From Bartonella harrusi (GTDB lineage Bacteria; Pseudomonadota; Alphaproteobacteria; Rhizobiales; Rhizobiaceae): 64,000 bases of DNA. The notes under the pieces are model-generated. The model ran no database searches. It was given only the letters and a program-made list of their open reading frames with translations, and was not told the DNA's origin. Positions 26,980 through 38,057 of the stretch are shown piece by piece (positions within the stretch are counted from its first letter, which is position 1; each line of letters starts with the position of its first letter). The DNA lies in the NCBI RefSeq assembly GCF_024297065.1, contig NZ_CP101114.1:1178001-1242000 (forward strand). The letters run 5' to 3'. The position numbers were made by a program, and so were the translations under genes.

Positions 26980-27413
26980 AAGACGCATTCACCTGATAGA
27001 GTAAACGCTGAAAACTTGGTGATAACACATTCCCTTGCCTTATACTTTTTTATAAATATATAAGAGGAATACTGTTTTTTCTTATTCCTACAACTTAAGG
27101 TGTATCTTCATTTTTTTCTTTTAGTCAAGAAAATATAAAAACACACGCAAGTTATCTTACATACCGCAATCAAAATATTTGATTTACAATGATTATTCAT
27201 CGTTTTTATCACTTAAAAGAAAGCGACCAATACAGAAAAGTTCTCTCACCTCAACTCTTTTTATCATGAATTATGAAAGTGCGTTGTCTTGCATATTACA
27301 AGAAACATCCGCATAGAAAAAAACATTTAAGTGAGAAGTAAACACACCCCTTATGAGCCGTTTAAATGCATAAATAGCTGCACATTCTACAATGAAAAAA
27401 CTCAAAATCTTTT
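26980..27413. other. non-coding spacer
   Basis: This lies between convergent genes (peptidoglycan-binding protein and ppdK). No gene or strong terminator stem was recognised. Confidence 0.4.
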
Positions 27414-30083
27414 TTATATTTTGTTTATAAGAGCCGATTGTGCTGCTGCTAAACGCGCAATTGGCACCCGAAAAGGAGAACATGAAACATAATCAAGACC
27501 ATTCTCTTCACATAAAGCAATAGACGCAGGATCACCTCCGTGTTCACCACAAATTCCCAGTTTAATTTTTTCGCGTCGTGAACGTCCCCGCTGCGCAGCA
27601 ATAGAAACAAGTTCCCCTACTCCATCACGATCAATCGATACGAAAGGATCTTGTTCTAAAAGTCCTTTTTGGAAATAGGTTGCTAAAAAGGGAGCAGCAT
27701 CATCGCGTGAAATTCCAAAAGTCGTTTGCGTCAAATCGTTTGTTCCAAATGAAAAAAATTCAGCTGTTTCAGCAATTTCATCTGCTCGAAGAGCAGCCCT
27801 TGGAAGCTCAATCATCGTTCCAACCATGTACTGAATATTCTGACCCTTTTCCTTAATCACTTCACTAGCAACCTTATCAATATGGGCTTTTACAAAATCA
27901 AATTCAGATTTAAGCGCAACAAGCGGCACCATAATTTCAAGCATAACAGGAGAGCCAGATTTTTGAGCAGCTTCTGCTGCTGCTTCAAAAATAGCCCGTG
28001 CCTGCATTTCTGCGATTTCAGGATAAGTAATAGCTAAACGGCATCCTCTTAATCCAAGCATAGGGTTAAATTCGTGCAACTGCTGTGCACGTGCAGAAAG
28101 CGCATCTACTGAAACTCCCATAGCCGTTGCAACTTCAAAGATTTCTGTGTCTGTTTTTGGCAAAAATTCATGTAATGGTGGATCTAGCAAACGGATAGTA
28201 ACAGGCAAACCACACATAATTTCAAATAATTCACTAAAGTCTGAGCGCTGCATTGGCAAAAGCTTATCCAATGCTTTACGACGTCCACTTTCATCATTAC
28301 TTAAAATCATTTCACGCATGGCCACAATACGTTCACCAGAAAAAAACATATGTTCCGTGCGGCAAAGTCCAATACCTTCAGCTCCAAAGGAACGCCCCAT
28401 ACGTGCATCAGAGGGTGTTTCAGCATTGGCGCGAACTCTTATACGCCGGATTCCATCAGCCCATTCCATCAATTTTGCAAAATCTCCACAAAGCTCAGGT
28501 TGCAACATCGCAACTTTCCCTTTGAAAATTTCTCCGCACCCACCATCAATGGTAATAACATCACCCTCTTTAAAATTTTGCCCTGAAGCAAACATTGTCT
28601 TTGTGTTATAATCAATGCGTACATTACCAGCACCAGAAATACATGGCTTCCCCATACCACGCGCGACAACAGCAGCATGACTTGTCATACCACCACGCGT
28701 CGTTAAAATCCCTTCCGCAGCATGCATGCCATGAATATCTTCTGGGCTTGTTTCTACACGCACCAAAATAACTTTGCGACCTTCTGTGGAGGCAGTTTCT
28801 GCCTCTTCTGAAGTAAAAACAATTTCACCCGTTGCTGCTCCTGGGGAAGCAGGTAATCCGCGTGCAATAACAAAACGCTCTGCTTTAGGATCAAGAGTTG
28901 GATGGAGAAGTTGGTCGAGCGACTTTGCATCTATTCGCAACACCGCTTCTTCATGACTGATTAATCCCTCTTCCACCATTTCAATCGCCATTTTTAGAGC
29001 AGCACGCGCGGTTCGCTTTCCCGAACGAGTCTGTAACATCCACAATTTACCTTTTTCAATGGTGAATTCGAGATCCTGCATATCGCGATAATGCTGTTCA
29101 AGCTTCTGTGCAATCTGACACAACTTCAAAAAAGCCTCGGGCATGATTTTTTCCAAGGATGGTTTATTTGAGCCCGCAACAATACGTGCATTTTCTGTAA
29201 TATTTTGGGGCGTTCGAATGCCTGCGACAACATCTTCACCCTGCGCATTTACTAAAAACTCACCGTAAAGCTCTTTCTTACCTGTTGATGGATTGCGAGT
29301 AAAAGCAACACCCGTTGCCGAATCTTCACCCATATTACCAAACACCATCGCCTGTATATTCACTGCTGTTCCCCAACTTTCAGGAATATTATGTAAACGA
29401 CGATAAGTAATTGCACGTGCTGTCATCCAACTTGAAAAAACGGCTCCGATTGCTCCCCATAATTGTTGTTCAGGATCTTGTGGAAAAGGTTTCCCTAACT
29501 TTTCTTCAACATATGCTTTATAAGAAACAATAACATCTTTCCAATCAACCGCTGTCATCTCTGTATCGATAGCATAACCATTGCGTACTTTTACATCATC
29601 AAGAATCTCTTCAAAATGAGAATGTTCTAATCCCAAAACAACATGAGAATACATTTGGATAAAACGGCGATAGCTGTCATAAGCAAAGCGTTCGTTATCG
29701 GCTTGTAAAGCAATTGCTTGTACAGTTTTATCATTCATACCAAGATTAAGTACCGTATCCATCATTCCTGGCATAGAAGCACGAGCTCCAGAGCGAACAG
29801 AGAGTAAAAGCGGTTTTTTTTCATTACCAAATGCACGTCCTGTTTGTTCACCAATGCCTTTAAGCGCTTGTTTAACAGCTTCCTGTAATTCTTTTGGATA
29901 TGACTTATCATGAGCATAATAAAAATTACAAACTTCTGTCGTAAGAGTAAATCCAGGAGGTACAGGCAAACCAAGATGACTCATTTCAGCTAAATTTGCC
30001 CCTTTACCGCCGAGAAGATTGCGCTCACTTGCACTTCCTTCTGCATTGCCATCACCAAAACTATAAACCCATTTTGTCATCAT
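27414..30083 (-). CDS. ppdK: pyruvate, phosphate dikinase
   Basis: 889 residues, full length. N-terminal nucleotide-binding domain (SFGDGNAEGSASERNLLGGK, and the GANLAEM motif), central swivelling domain with phospho-His in LTTRGGMTSHAAVVARGMG, and C-terminal PEP/pyruvate TIM barrel with VGTMIELPRAAL, FFSFGTNDLTQ and the catalytic Cys in LGICGEHGGDP. It interconverts pyruvate + ATP + Pi and PEP + AMP + PPi in the cytoplasm, giving a route between PEP and pyruvate. Single gene with its own start region. Confidence 0.95.
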   Translation of the reverse strand: MMTKWVYSFGDGNAEGSASERNLLGGKGANLAEMSHLGLPVPPGFTLTTEVCNFYYAHDKSYPKELQEAVKQALKGIGEQTGRAFGNEKKPLLLSVRSGARASMPGMMDTVLNLGMNDKTVQAIALQADNERFAYDSYRRFIQMYSHVVLGLEHSHFEEILDDVKVRNGYAIDTEMTAVDWKDVIVSYKAYVEEKLGKPFPQDPEQQLWGAIGAVFSSWMTARAITYRRLHNIPESWGTAVNIQAMVFGNMGEDSATGVAFTRNPSTGKKELYGEFLVNAQGEDVVAGIRTPQNITENARIVAGSNKPSLEKIMPEAFLKLCQIAQKLEQHYRDMQDLEFTIEKGKLWMLQTRSGKRTARAALKMAIEMVEEGLISHEEAVLRIDAKSLDQLLHPTLDPKAERFVIARGLPASPGAATGEIVFTSEEAETASTEGRKVILVRVETSPEDIHGMHAAEGILTTRGGMTSHAAVVARGMGKPCISGAGNVRIDYNTKTMFASGQNFKEGDVITIDGGCGEIFKGKVAMLQPELCGDFAKLMEWADGIRRIRVRANAETPSDARMGRSFGAEGIGLCRTEHMFFSGERIVAMREMILSNDESGRRKALDKLLPMQRSDFSELFEIMCGLPVTIRLLDPPLHEFLPKTDTEIFEVATAMGVSVDALSARAQQLHEFNPMLGLRGCRLAITYPEIAEMQARAIFEAAAEAAQKSGSPVMLEIMVPLVALKSEFDFVKAHIDKVASEVIKEKGQNIQYMVGTMIELPRAALRADEIAETAEFFSFGTNDLTQTTFGISRDDAAPFLATYFQKGLLEQDPFVSIDRDGVGELVSIAAQRGRSRREKIKLGICGEHGGDPASIALCEENGLDYVSCSPFRVPIARLAAAQSALINKI

Positions 30084-30261
30084 AAAAATCCTCCCATATC
30101 AGCATTAAAATAATTATTTGATTGGAGCCCATTATTAAAAAAATGCCTCAGTTCAAAATTGGCTAAATTAAAAAAAATATTGCCTCAGAAATGCGAAAAA
30201 CCAACCCTTCTAAAAGAGAAATAGCGAAAAGCATCAATATCTCATCTCTTGGAAAGAAGAT

Positions 30262-30918
30262 TTAGTTTTTAAGAAAACTATCAATTACCGAAAAGAAAGA
30301 TTCTACTGACATAACACCTTCATACTTATTACCATTAATAAAGAATGTAGGTGTTGCAGTAACACCAAGCTCTTTACCACGCTCAAAAGATGCATTCACT
30401 TCATCTAAAAGTGACTGATTTTTTAGACACGCATTAAAACTTTCATCTGTAAAGCCAGCCATTAAGCCAATTTTTTTCAATGGTGTTAAGGCATCTTTTT
30501 CCCAAACCCACTCCTGCTGTTTTTGAAATAAAACTTCGATCAAAGGAAAATAACGGTCTTCTGGTGCACATCGCGCTAACATAAAACCTGCCGTTGCTCT
30601 AGGATCAAAAGCATAATCTCGAAAAATAAGTTTTACTTTTCCCGTTTTTATATATTTTTTACGAATTTGGGGAAGGACATCATTATAAAAATGTGCACAA
30701 TGAATACATGTCAATGAAGCATATTCAATAATTGTTACCGGTGCATTCTCTTCCCCCTCAAACCTATCCTTAACCTTACCCGATTGAAGAAGTTCAGCCA
30801 TATCAACAGTCGCAACTGGCTTAATATCCCTAGCAGCTGTACTCGTTATACTGATTTGTATAACCGTCATTAAAAGAAAAATTATCCTGAAAGACAAAAA
30901 AGAACGAAATTTTATCAT
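30262..30918 (-). CDS. DsbA-like thiol:disulfide oxidoreductase
   Basis: 218 residues from ATG 30918 (a TTG 30 bases earlier is the alternative). Signal peptide or anchor (about 1-30), then a thioredoxin fold with the active site CIHC in LTCIHCAHFYNDVLP, a helical insertion, and the cis-proline segment GVTATPTFFINGNKYEG. Acts in the periplasm on disulfide bonds. It lies downstream of the dciA gene on the same strand; this mutY / dciA / dsbA-like order is common in Rhizobiales. Confidence 0.88.
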   Translation of the reverse strand: MIKFRSFLSFRIIFLLMTVIQISITSTAARDIKPVATVDMAELLQSGKVKDRFEGEENAPVTIIEYASLTCIHCAHFYNDVLPQIRKKYIKTGKVKLIFRDYAFDPRATAGFMLARCAPEDRYFPLIEVLFQKQQEWVWEKDALTPLKKIGLMAGFTDESFNACLKNQSLLDEVNASFERGKELGVTATPTFFINGNKYEGVMSVESFFSVIDSFLKN

Positions 30919-31000
30919 AAATAATACTTTTCTGCTGTTATTGAACAATAAAAAACTTAATATTTCCTACATACTAAAGGAAAAGATGTAAAATACCTTT

Positions 31001-31501
31001 CTATTTATTATTTTTTTCTGCAAAAATGCAACAGCCAAGTTCATAAAGCGATTGGCGTAAACCTTCATCTTCAATCTCTTTAAGCATCTTTTCTATACGC
31101 TTTTTGTCTTTTTCATTCGGATCAGACTTCATCGGTAAGTGATTCTTCAAAACAGATATACAACTTTGTTCAATCTTAATACGGTCAATAGCAATATATC
31201 CAAAAAAAACATTAATTCTACGAAGCAATTCATCTGTTTCATGCATTAATTTTAAGGCAGAAAATCCTTCACATGTGACAACAAGTGTTGCAGGTTGGAA
31301 AACTTCATCTTGATGAGCGCGACGTTTCCAAATAATTTTAAGCGGCATTGTATGCTGACCTATATCATAACCTACAATCTGTGGCCAATGCTCTATAAGT
31401 GCCATGTTAAACCCTGTCCGTTTGCATAAAATCGGATTAAGCATATAAGAGACCGTTTCAGAAAGAGAATAAAAATGGCGCTTTTTAAATGGTTTGCTCA
31501 T
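31001..31501 (-). CDS. DciA-family (DUF721) protein
   Basis: 166 residues with the DUF721 core: LCKRTGFNMALIEHWPQIVG, LKIIWKRR, LVVTCEGFSALKLMHE and LLRRINVFFGY. DciA proteins help load the replicative helicase DnaB in bacteria without DnaC. It is divergent from mutY, with about 200 bases between them. Confidence 0.82.
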   Translation of the reverse strand: MSKPFKKRHFYSLSETVSYMLNPILCKRTGFNMALIEHWPQIVGYDIGQHTMPLKIIWKRRAHQDEVFQPATLVVTCEGFSALKLMHETDELLRRINVFFGYIAIDRIKIEQSCISVLKNHLPMKSDPNEKDKKRIEKMLKEIEDEGLRQSLYELGCCIFAEKNNK

Positions 31502-31707
31502 TTATCAAATTTCTCAATCAACATCCCGTCATGAACTCAATTATTAAAATTTCTTTCCTCTAAAAAACTCTTCTTCCAAAGATCTCATTAAATATCAACA
31601 AAGTCCAATTTTTAGCTAAGAAAAATTTTTATCATAGATAAAAAACATGATTTGTAAAAAATGTTTTTTCTTTTGCATTTTATATCTCCCTATGCTTCAA
31701 AACTATC

Positions 31708-32766
31708 ATGTATGAAATTTCTTCGCGCCTCCTTTCTTGGTACGATCAAAAGCACCGACATTTACCATGGCGGATTACCCCCGAAGAACAAAGACAGGGA
31801 ATCCACCCTGATCCCTACCAAGTTTGGCTTTCTGAAATTATGCTTCAACAAACAACTGTCGAAGCCGTAAAACCTTATTTTCAAAAATTTTTAAAACTTT
31901 GGCCAGACCTTTCTTCTTTAGCAAAAGCCCCACAAGAGGATATTATGAAAGCATGGGCTGGACTTGGTTATTATTCACGCGCACGTAATCTGATAAATTG
32001 TGCTAAACAGCTTATTGAAAACTACGGAGGACAATTTCCACAATCCGTAAAAACATTGCAAACTCTTCCTGGTATTGGAGATTACACCGCTGCTGCTATT
32101 GCCGCAATTGTTTTTAACCACCCTGTAGCAGTGATTGATAGTAATGTTGAACGTGTTGTTACCCGCTTATTTGCTATTGCTTCAATCTTGCCAAAAGCAA
32201 AAGCGGAAATCAGAGAAAAAACACAAAAAATTACCTCTTTAAATCGCCCTGGAGACTTTGCTCAAGCAATGATGGATCTAGGAGCAACTCTTTGTACACC
32301 ACGCAAACCATCTTGTTACCTCTGCCCTCTTCAAAAACTGTGTAAAGCAGAAAAGATGAAAAGACCAGAGTCTTTTCCAGTCAAAGCGCCTAAAAAAGAA
32401 CGCCCTTCAAAAACTGGTGTTGCCTTTGTCGTTCTTAATGAAAAGGAACAAATTTATTTAGAAAAACGACAAGGTAAAAAACTTCTCGGTGGAATGACGC
32501 AAATTCCTAACAATATTGGAATAAACAACGAAAACAATCTTCAAAACGCACCCTTTATCGCCAATTGGCAATTCAAAGGGCAAGTTACACATGTTTTTAC
32601 CCACTTCTCTCTCAAACTCGATGTTTATTGTACTAAAAGCGCTCACGAAATAAATCGTGAAAATGGTTGGTGGTGTGATATCCAAAATCTTGCTGAAGAA
32701 GCACTACCTACTGTTATGAAAAAAGCGATCTCTGTAGCTCTTCCCAATTCTTTTCGATTAAAATAA
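31708..32766 (+). CDS. mutY: A/G-specific adenine glycosylase MutY
   Basis: 352 residues. N-terminal helix-hairpin-helix glycosylase with WLSEIMLQQTTVEAVKPYF (catalytic Glu), LPGIGDYTAAAIAAIVF (HhH) and VIDSNVERVVTRL (catalytic Asp). Four-cysteine Fe-S cluster in CTPRKPSCYLCPLQKLC. C-terminal NUDIX-like 8-oxoG recognition domain (about 230-350). Removes adenine mispaired with 8-oxoguanine. Confidence 0.94.
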   Translation: MYEISSRLLSWYDQKHRHLPWRITPEEQRQGIHPDPYQVWLSEIMLQQTTVEAVKPYFQKFLKLWPDLSSLAKAPQEDIMKAWAGLGYYSRARNLINCAKQLIENYGGQFPQSVKTLQTLPGIGDYTAAAIAAIVFNHPVAVIDSNVERVVTRLFAIASILPKAKAEIREKTQKITSLNRPGDFAQAMMDLGATLCTPRKPSCYLCPLQKLCKAEKMKRPESFPVKAPKKERPSKTGVAFVVLNEKEQIYLEKRQGKKLLGGMTQIPNNIGINNENNLQNAPFIANWQFKGQVTHVFTHFSLKLDVYCTKSAHEINRENGWWCDIQNLAEEALPTVMKKAISVALPNSFRLK

Positions 32767-32953
32767 CTCTTAATCTCAACAACATATTGATTTATAAATG
32801 TAATTTATCGTTTTGCCTATTGAATAAGACTCCCGAATATTGTATGATTCTCTTATTTTAAATCTTCTTATGTTGAATCAATAAATCCATGTGTCTGGAC
32901 GTCATAAGCGAGACTGGCGTGTGGGTGAAAAAACTCTCAAGAAAGGAGTAAAA

Positions 32954-33175
32954 ATGCCTGTTATGAATCGTGTAAATAACAAAGGTCGTCGCAACATTGG
33001 GAGCCGGTAAAGCGTATGATGGGGCAGGCTTGTATCTTCATAAGTGTAAAGATGGTGATGCTCAATGGCTTTATTGCCATACCATTCACGCACGCCGTCA
33101 TGAAATGGGCTTGGGTGCTTTAAGAAATATCCTTTAAAAAACTCGTGAATGTGCAACACTGAGAAATATTTTTTA
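32954..33175 (+). pseudogene. integrase N-terminal (DUF4102) relic, copy 1
   Basis: An ATG at 32954 after AAGGAG begins MPVMNRVNNKGRRNIG. After a one-base shift the frame continues AGKAYDGAGLYLHKCKDGD, then WLYCHTIHARRHEMGLGALR, then a stop before KTREC. This is the DUF4102 arm-binding domain of P4-type integrases (GLYL..., RRxxMGLG...). The catalytic domain is missing. The leader at about 32835-32880 resembles the leader of copy 2 near 62580. Confidence 0.75.
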
Positions 33176-33454
33176 GTTTCATGAACAATATTTCATTCTT
33201 CATAAAAAATTTATTTATAATGATAATTCACATTGTACAGTTTGAATAGAAGCCAAGAATTACAGTGGATTTTCTCATTTTAAACCCTCTTAATTATACA
33301 TTATAAATAAAACGTTTGCTTGCACATTACAAGCGGGGAATGCTATGTGAATAACAAACATTTAGGAAGGAAACAAATATATCAAATCGTCTCAATATTA
33401 AGAACGCAATATTGAAGCTTACCTAACAGATAATGATAGCGCCAGCTAAGTTTT
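33176..33454. other. non-coding spacer after the integrase relic
   Basis: No gene is seen. This is probably further decayed integrase or island DNA before the end of ccrM. Confidence 0.35.
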
Positions 33455-34937
<1,483 letters not shown>

Positions 34938-35639
34938 ATGCCTCAAATAGATCTCATTATTTTTGATTGTGATGGAGTTTTAGTAGACTCTGAATATCTT
35001 GCAGCAAAAATTGGATCTCAATTACTTCAACAAACAGGATATGAAATATCACCTGAAGAATTGGCAGAACGTTATGCGGGACTGATTTTTCGAGATATTC
35101 TTAAACAAGTTGAACAAGAAACAGGAAAACCAGTCTCTGCTCATCTCATAAATCAAATGTCAAATCTCTTTCGTGCACAAATAACAACTGATTTACGTGC
35201 TCTTGATGGTATAAGAGAAGTCATAGAGGTTGTTCAAACACGCTATCCCTATTGTATCTGCTCTAATGCAAAAAGCGAAAATGTAAAAGAGATGCTCTCT
35301 GCTGTTAATCTTTATGATCTTTTTGGTGGTAAAAATAAAATATTTTCTGCACCTGAAGTTGGAACAAAAAAAACAAAACCAGCTCCTGATGTTTTTCTTT
35401 TTGCAACACAACAATTACACGCAGATCCCCAAAATACTATTGTTATAGAAGATTCAATTCACGGCGTACATGCAGCTACTGCTGCTGGTATGCGTGTTAT
35501 CGGCTTTACGGGAGGATCACATAGCTACCCTGGTCACTCTAGTGCACTTGCAGAAGCTGGAGCTGAAACAGTTATCGCCAAACATGATTATTTACTAGAA
35601 GTTTTAGAGGCAATGGCAGTATGGCAAGAACTATCATAA
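34938..35639 (+). CDS. HAD-family phosphatase
   Basis: 233 residues with all HAD motifs: DCDGVLVDSE (nucleophile Asp and acid Asp), the helical cap (about 20-85), CSNAK (motif II), Lys in KKTKPAPDVF (motif III) and VIEDSIHGVHAA (motif IV). This is the beta-phosphoglucomutase/phosphoglycolate-phosphatase-like subgroup; the true substrate is not evident. Ribosome site AAAGGA precedes the ATG. Confidence 0.85.
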   Translation: MPQIDLIIFDCDGVLVDSEYLAAKIGSQLLQQTGYEISPEELAERYAGLIFRDILKQVEQETGKPVSAHLINQMSNLFRAQITTDLRALDGIREVIEVVQTRYPYCICSNAKSENVKEMLSAVNLYDLFGGKNKIFSAPEVGTKKTKPAPDVFLFATQQLHADPQNTIVIEDSIHGVHAATAAGMRVIGFTGGSHSYPGHSSALAEAGAETVIAKHDYLLEVLEAMAVWQELS

Positions 35640-36539
35640 AAAGCTGTCTTGGAGATCTATCAATCCATACCCTCCATTAAGAAAGACTCTTACCAAAAGA
35701 CCTAAACCTTATTAAAGTATACCTACCAAGAGAAAAATATAACCGCATTGGCCAGATATTATAAACAACGCCTGTGGAGCAATTGTTATAATCCATGAAG
35801 CATCTATCTCTCTTCAACTTAGATTAAGTTATGATAAAACTCTACCTTCTCCTTCATATCATAATAAAATACAAAATTGATATAATTAGAAATGAAGCAC
35901 GCTTTTCTCTTTAAGAGATAAAAATAATGTAAACATAAAAGTTGAATACAATGCTATGAGCTTTAGAGCATATAATTTCTAAAATTCATCACTATGAATA
36001 ACAATCAAAAAATAATTATAATTTTATAAAAAACTTATAAAATACTTCTCTATAGATAATATTTTTTTTCATTATTCACTTCTGTATTGCTTGCACACAA
36101 TAATTTATTCTTATACAACACGTTATGTATTTGAATTTATGAATTGAAAAAAATATTTTTTAATGTTGAGTATAAGAGAAACACAAAAAATTCTCTTTTT
36201 CTACTAACTTCTTCTCTCATAATAACACATCCAGATACCAATTTTAAAATAAGTATTTTTAGTAAATTATAATGTTTTTAATACATAAATATCTTTAGTA
36301 AAATTTCTAAAAAATATGTAGAAAATAAAATAAAATTTATAATCCCATTATATGTATTTAATTAAAATACATAATGTAAATATTCATTTATTGACTATAA
36401 ATTCATATTGTAGTATATTTATACGTGTTATGTAATATGATATATAATTTGTATTTATTTTTGTTTGCTTACTAAGTATCTAAAAAGGTAATTATCTATT
36501 GCATATTAATAAAAGTTAATACTATTTGAGATAAAAATT
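35640..36539. other. non-coding region upstream of the paralogous exported proteins
   Basis: About 900 bases of low-GC DNA without a supported gene. It presumably includes the promoter of the first paralogue. Confidence 0.4.
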
Positions 36540-36893
36540 ATGGTTAAATTATTTAAAAAATATTCATTAAGTGTTTTTATAGCAACTGCTTTTTTTCTTT
36601 CACAAATTGCAAATGTTCATGCCAATCATTTAAAAAACAGTCCTCAAAAAAAGGATGTTAATTACGTGATAAAACAAGTAGCAAATGTAACATATACAAC
36701 AGTTGGTACAACTTCTCTCTCTGTTCCCGTGGTAAATTATGGAACAATATATGAAGATGCCGAAGATGCCATTGAAGGAAAATTTGAAAAGGTAGTGGCC
36801 AATATGACGTTAGCATTGGGATTTTTTGCTTTTGGATCTGTAATAAGTTTTATCATAGGAATAATAAAGGATATCGTATTAATGTTTAAATAA
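36540..36893 (+). CDS. small exported protein, tandem paralogue 1
   Basis: 117 residues. Basic head MVKLFKKY, hydrophobic core, and probable signal cleavage after VHA before NHLKN. The mature part (about 88 residues) is polar at first and ends in a hydrophobic, glycine-containing helix (about 86-115). About half of the residues in the first 40 match its two downstream neighbours, and the start-site sequence TTTGAGATAAAAATTATG is also shared. The family is not recognised; a small secreted or membrane-inserted protein, likely lineage-specific. Confidence 0.75.
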   Translation: MVKLFKKYSLSVFIATAFFLSQIANVHANHLKNSPQKKDVNYVIKQVANVTYTTVGTTSLSVPVVNYGTIYEDAEDAIEGKFEKVVANMTLALGFFAFGSVISFIIGIIKDIVLMFK

Positions 36894-37070
36894 ACCGTTT
36901 ATTAAAAAGTATATTATGTATTTTACTATTCTTATTTAAATAACATAATTAATCATTATCTATTCATAAAATAGCATTTATAGATAATACACCATATCCT
37001 CTATGTTCATTTATTATACGGATTCATCCATCTTCTTGTATTATGGATAGGAAGTCTTTGAGGTGAAATT

Positions 37071-37424
37071 ATGACAAAATTATTTAAAATTTATGTATTA
37101 AATATTTTTATAGTGATTGTTTTTTTTCTTTCACAAATTGTAAATGTTTATGCAAATCATTTGAGCAATAACGCACAACGAGAAGAGATTTTTTTAATAG
37201 AGCAGATAAAAGAAAAGGTAACCCGCATTACGACTTTTGATATTCCAAGTTTAAATTATGAAGGAACAAATGTTACTACTTCTGAAGGAAGAGTTGAGAA
37301 AGTGGTTGGACCCATTATAGTTACAATAGGAACTTTTAGTGCTGCAGCGCTAGCTGGGTATGCAACAACTACAGTGAGCATGCTTTTAGGGTGGATAATA
37401 AAGAACTTAATACGATATTTCTAA
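37071..37424 (+). CDS. small exported protein, tandem paralogue 2
   Basis: 117 residues. Signal peptide ending VYA before NHLSNNAQ, then a mature part with a KVTRITTFDIPSLNYEG segment and a C-terminal hydrophobic stretch (about 83-115) rich in Gly/Ala/Thr. Same leader and start context (TTTGAGGTGAAATTATG) as the neighbours. Spacers of about 180-210 bases separate the three genes, so each may have its own promoter. Confidence 0.75.
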   Translation: MTKLFKIYVLNIFIVIVFFLSQIVNVYANHLSNNAQREEIFLIEQIKEKVTRITTFDIPSLNYEGTNVTTSEGRVEKVVGPIIVTIGTFSAAALAGYATTTVSMLLGWIIKNLIRYF

Positions 37425-37631
37425 TTTCGCACTTAAATTTTTCAATGTTTATAATATAAAATTTTCAATATAGCATCTGAATATAACCGGATTATTTGTT
37501 CGTTACATTAACTAATAATACATAATGTGTTATTCAGACAATAAAAACTGATAAACCTCATATTTATCATGTTTATCGATAATATCAATATGTTGCTTTA
37601 TTGAATTTAAAAAAATATTTGAGGTAAAATT

Positions 37632-37988
37632 ATGATTAAAGTACTTAAAGGTCATATGTTAAATATTCTTATAGCAATTGCTTTCTCTCTTTCACAAGTT
37701 GCAAACACCCATGCAAATCATTTGAGCAACAACGCACAACAAAAAGATATTTTTGTAATGGAGTCGGTAAAAAAGAAAGCAATTAATATCGCTACTCTTT
37801 ATGTTCCAATTTTAAAACATAGAGTTAGAAATGAAGATACAATTGAAGGAGAATTTCAGAAAGTATTTGAACCTATTACAATAGGAACTTTTACTACATT
37901 AGGAGCTATAATTTTTGGTTATTTCACTGGGTTTTTTATGTCTCTATTTAGTGGAATAGTGGGTATAGGAATAGGAAAAACAAAGTAA
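37632..37988 (+). CDS. small exported protein, tandem paralogue 3
   Basis: 118 residues. Signal peptide ending THA before NHLSNNAQQKDIF, the same opening as paralogue 2. The mature part contains EGEFQKVFEPITIGTF and a C-terminal hydrophobic region (about 85-113) with repeated Gly (GIVGIGIG), then a basic tail KTK. The start context matches the others. A strong terminator-like hairpin follows at 38034. Confidence 0.75.
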   Translation: MIKVLKGHMLNILIAIAFSLSQVANTHANHLSNNAQQKDIFVMESVKKKAINIATLYVPILKHRVRNEDTIEGEFQKVFEPITIGTFTTLGAIIFGYFTGFFMSLFSGIVGIGIGKTK

Positions 37989-38033
37989 TTTCAATTATCT
38001 GTTTTTTTTCTAAAAGCAATCTTTAAATTGCAA

Positions 38034-38057
38034 CCTGCCTCAAATAATTGAGGCAGG
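38034..38057 (+). terminator. terminator after the paralogue cluster
   Basis: A perfect 10-bp stem CCTGCCTCAA / TTGAGGCAGG with a 4-base loop is followed by a moderately T-rich stretch, 46 bases after the stop of paralogue 3. It probably ends transcription of the cluster. Confidence 0.75.
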
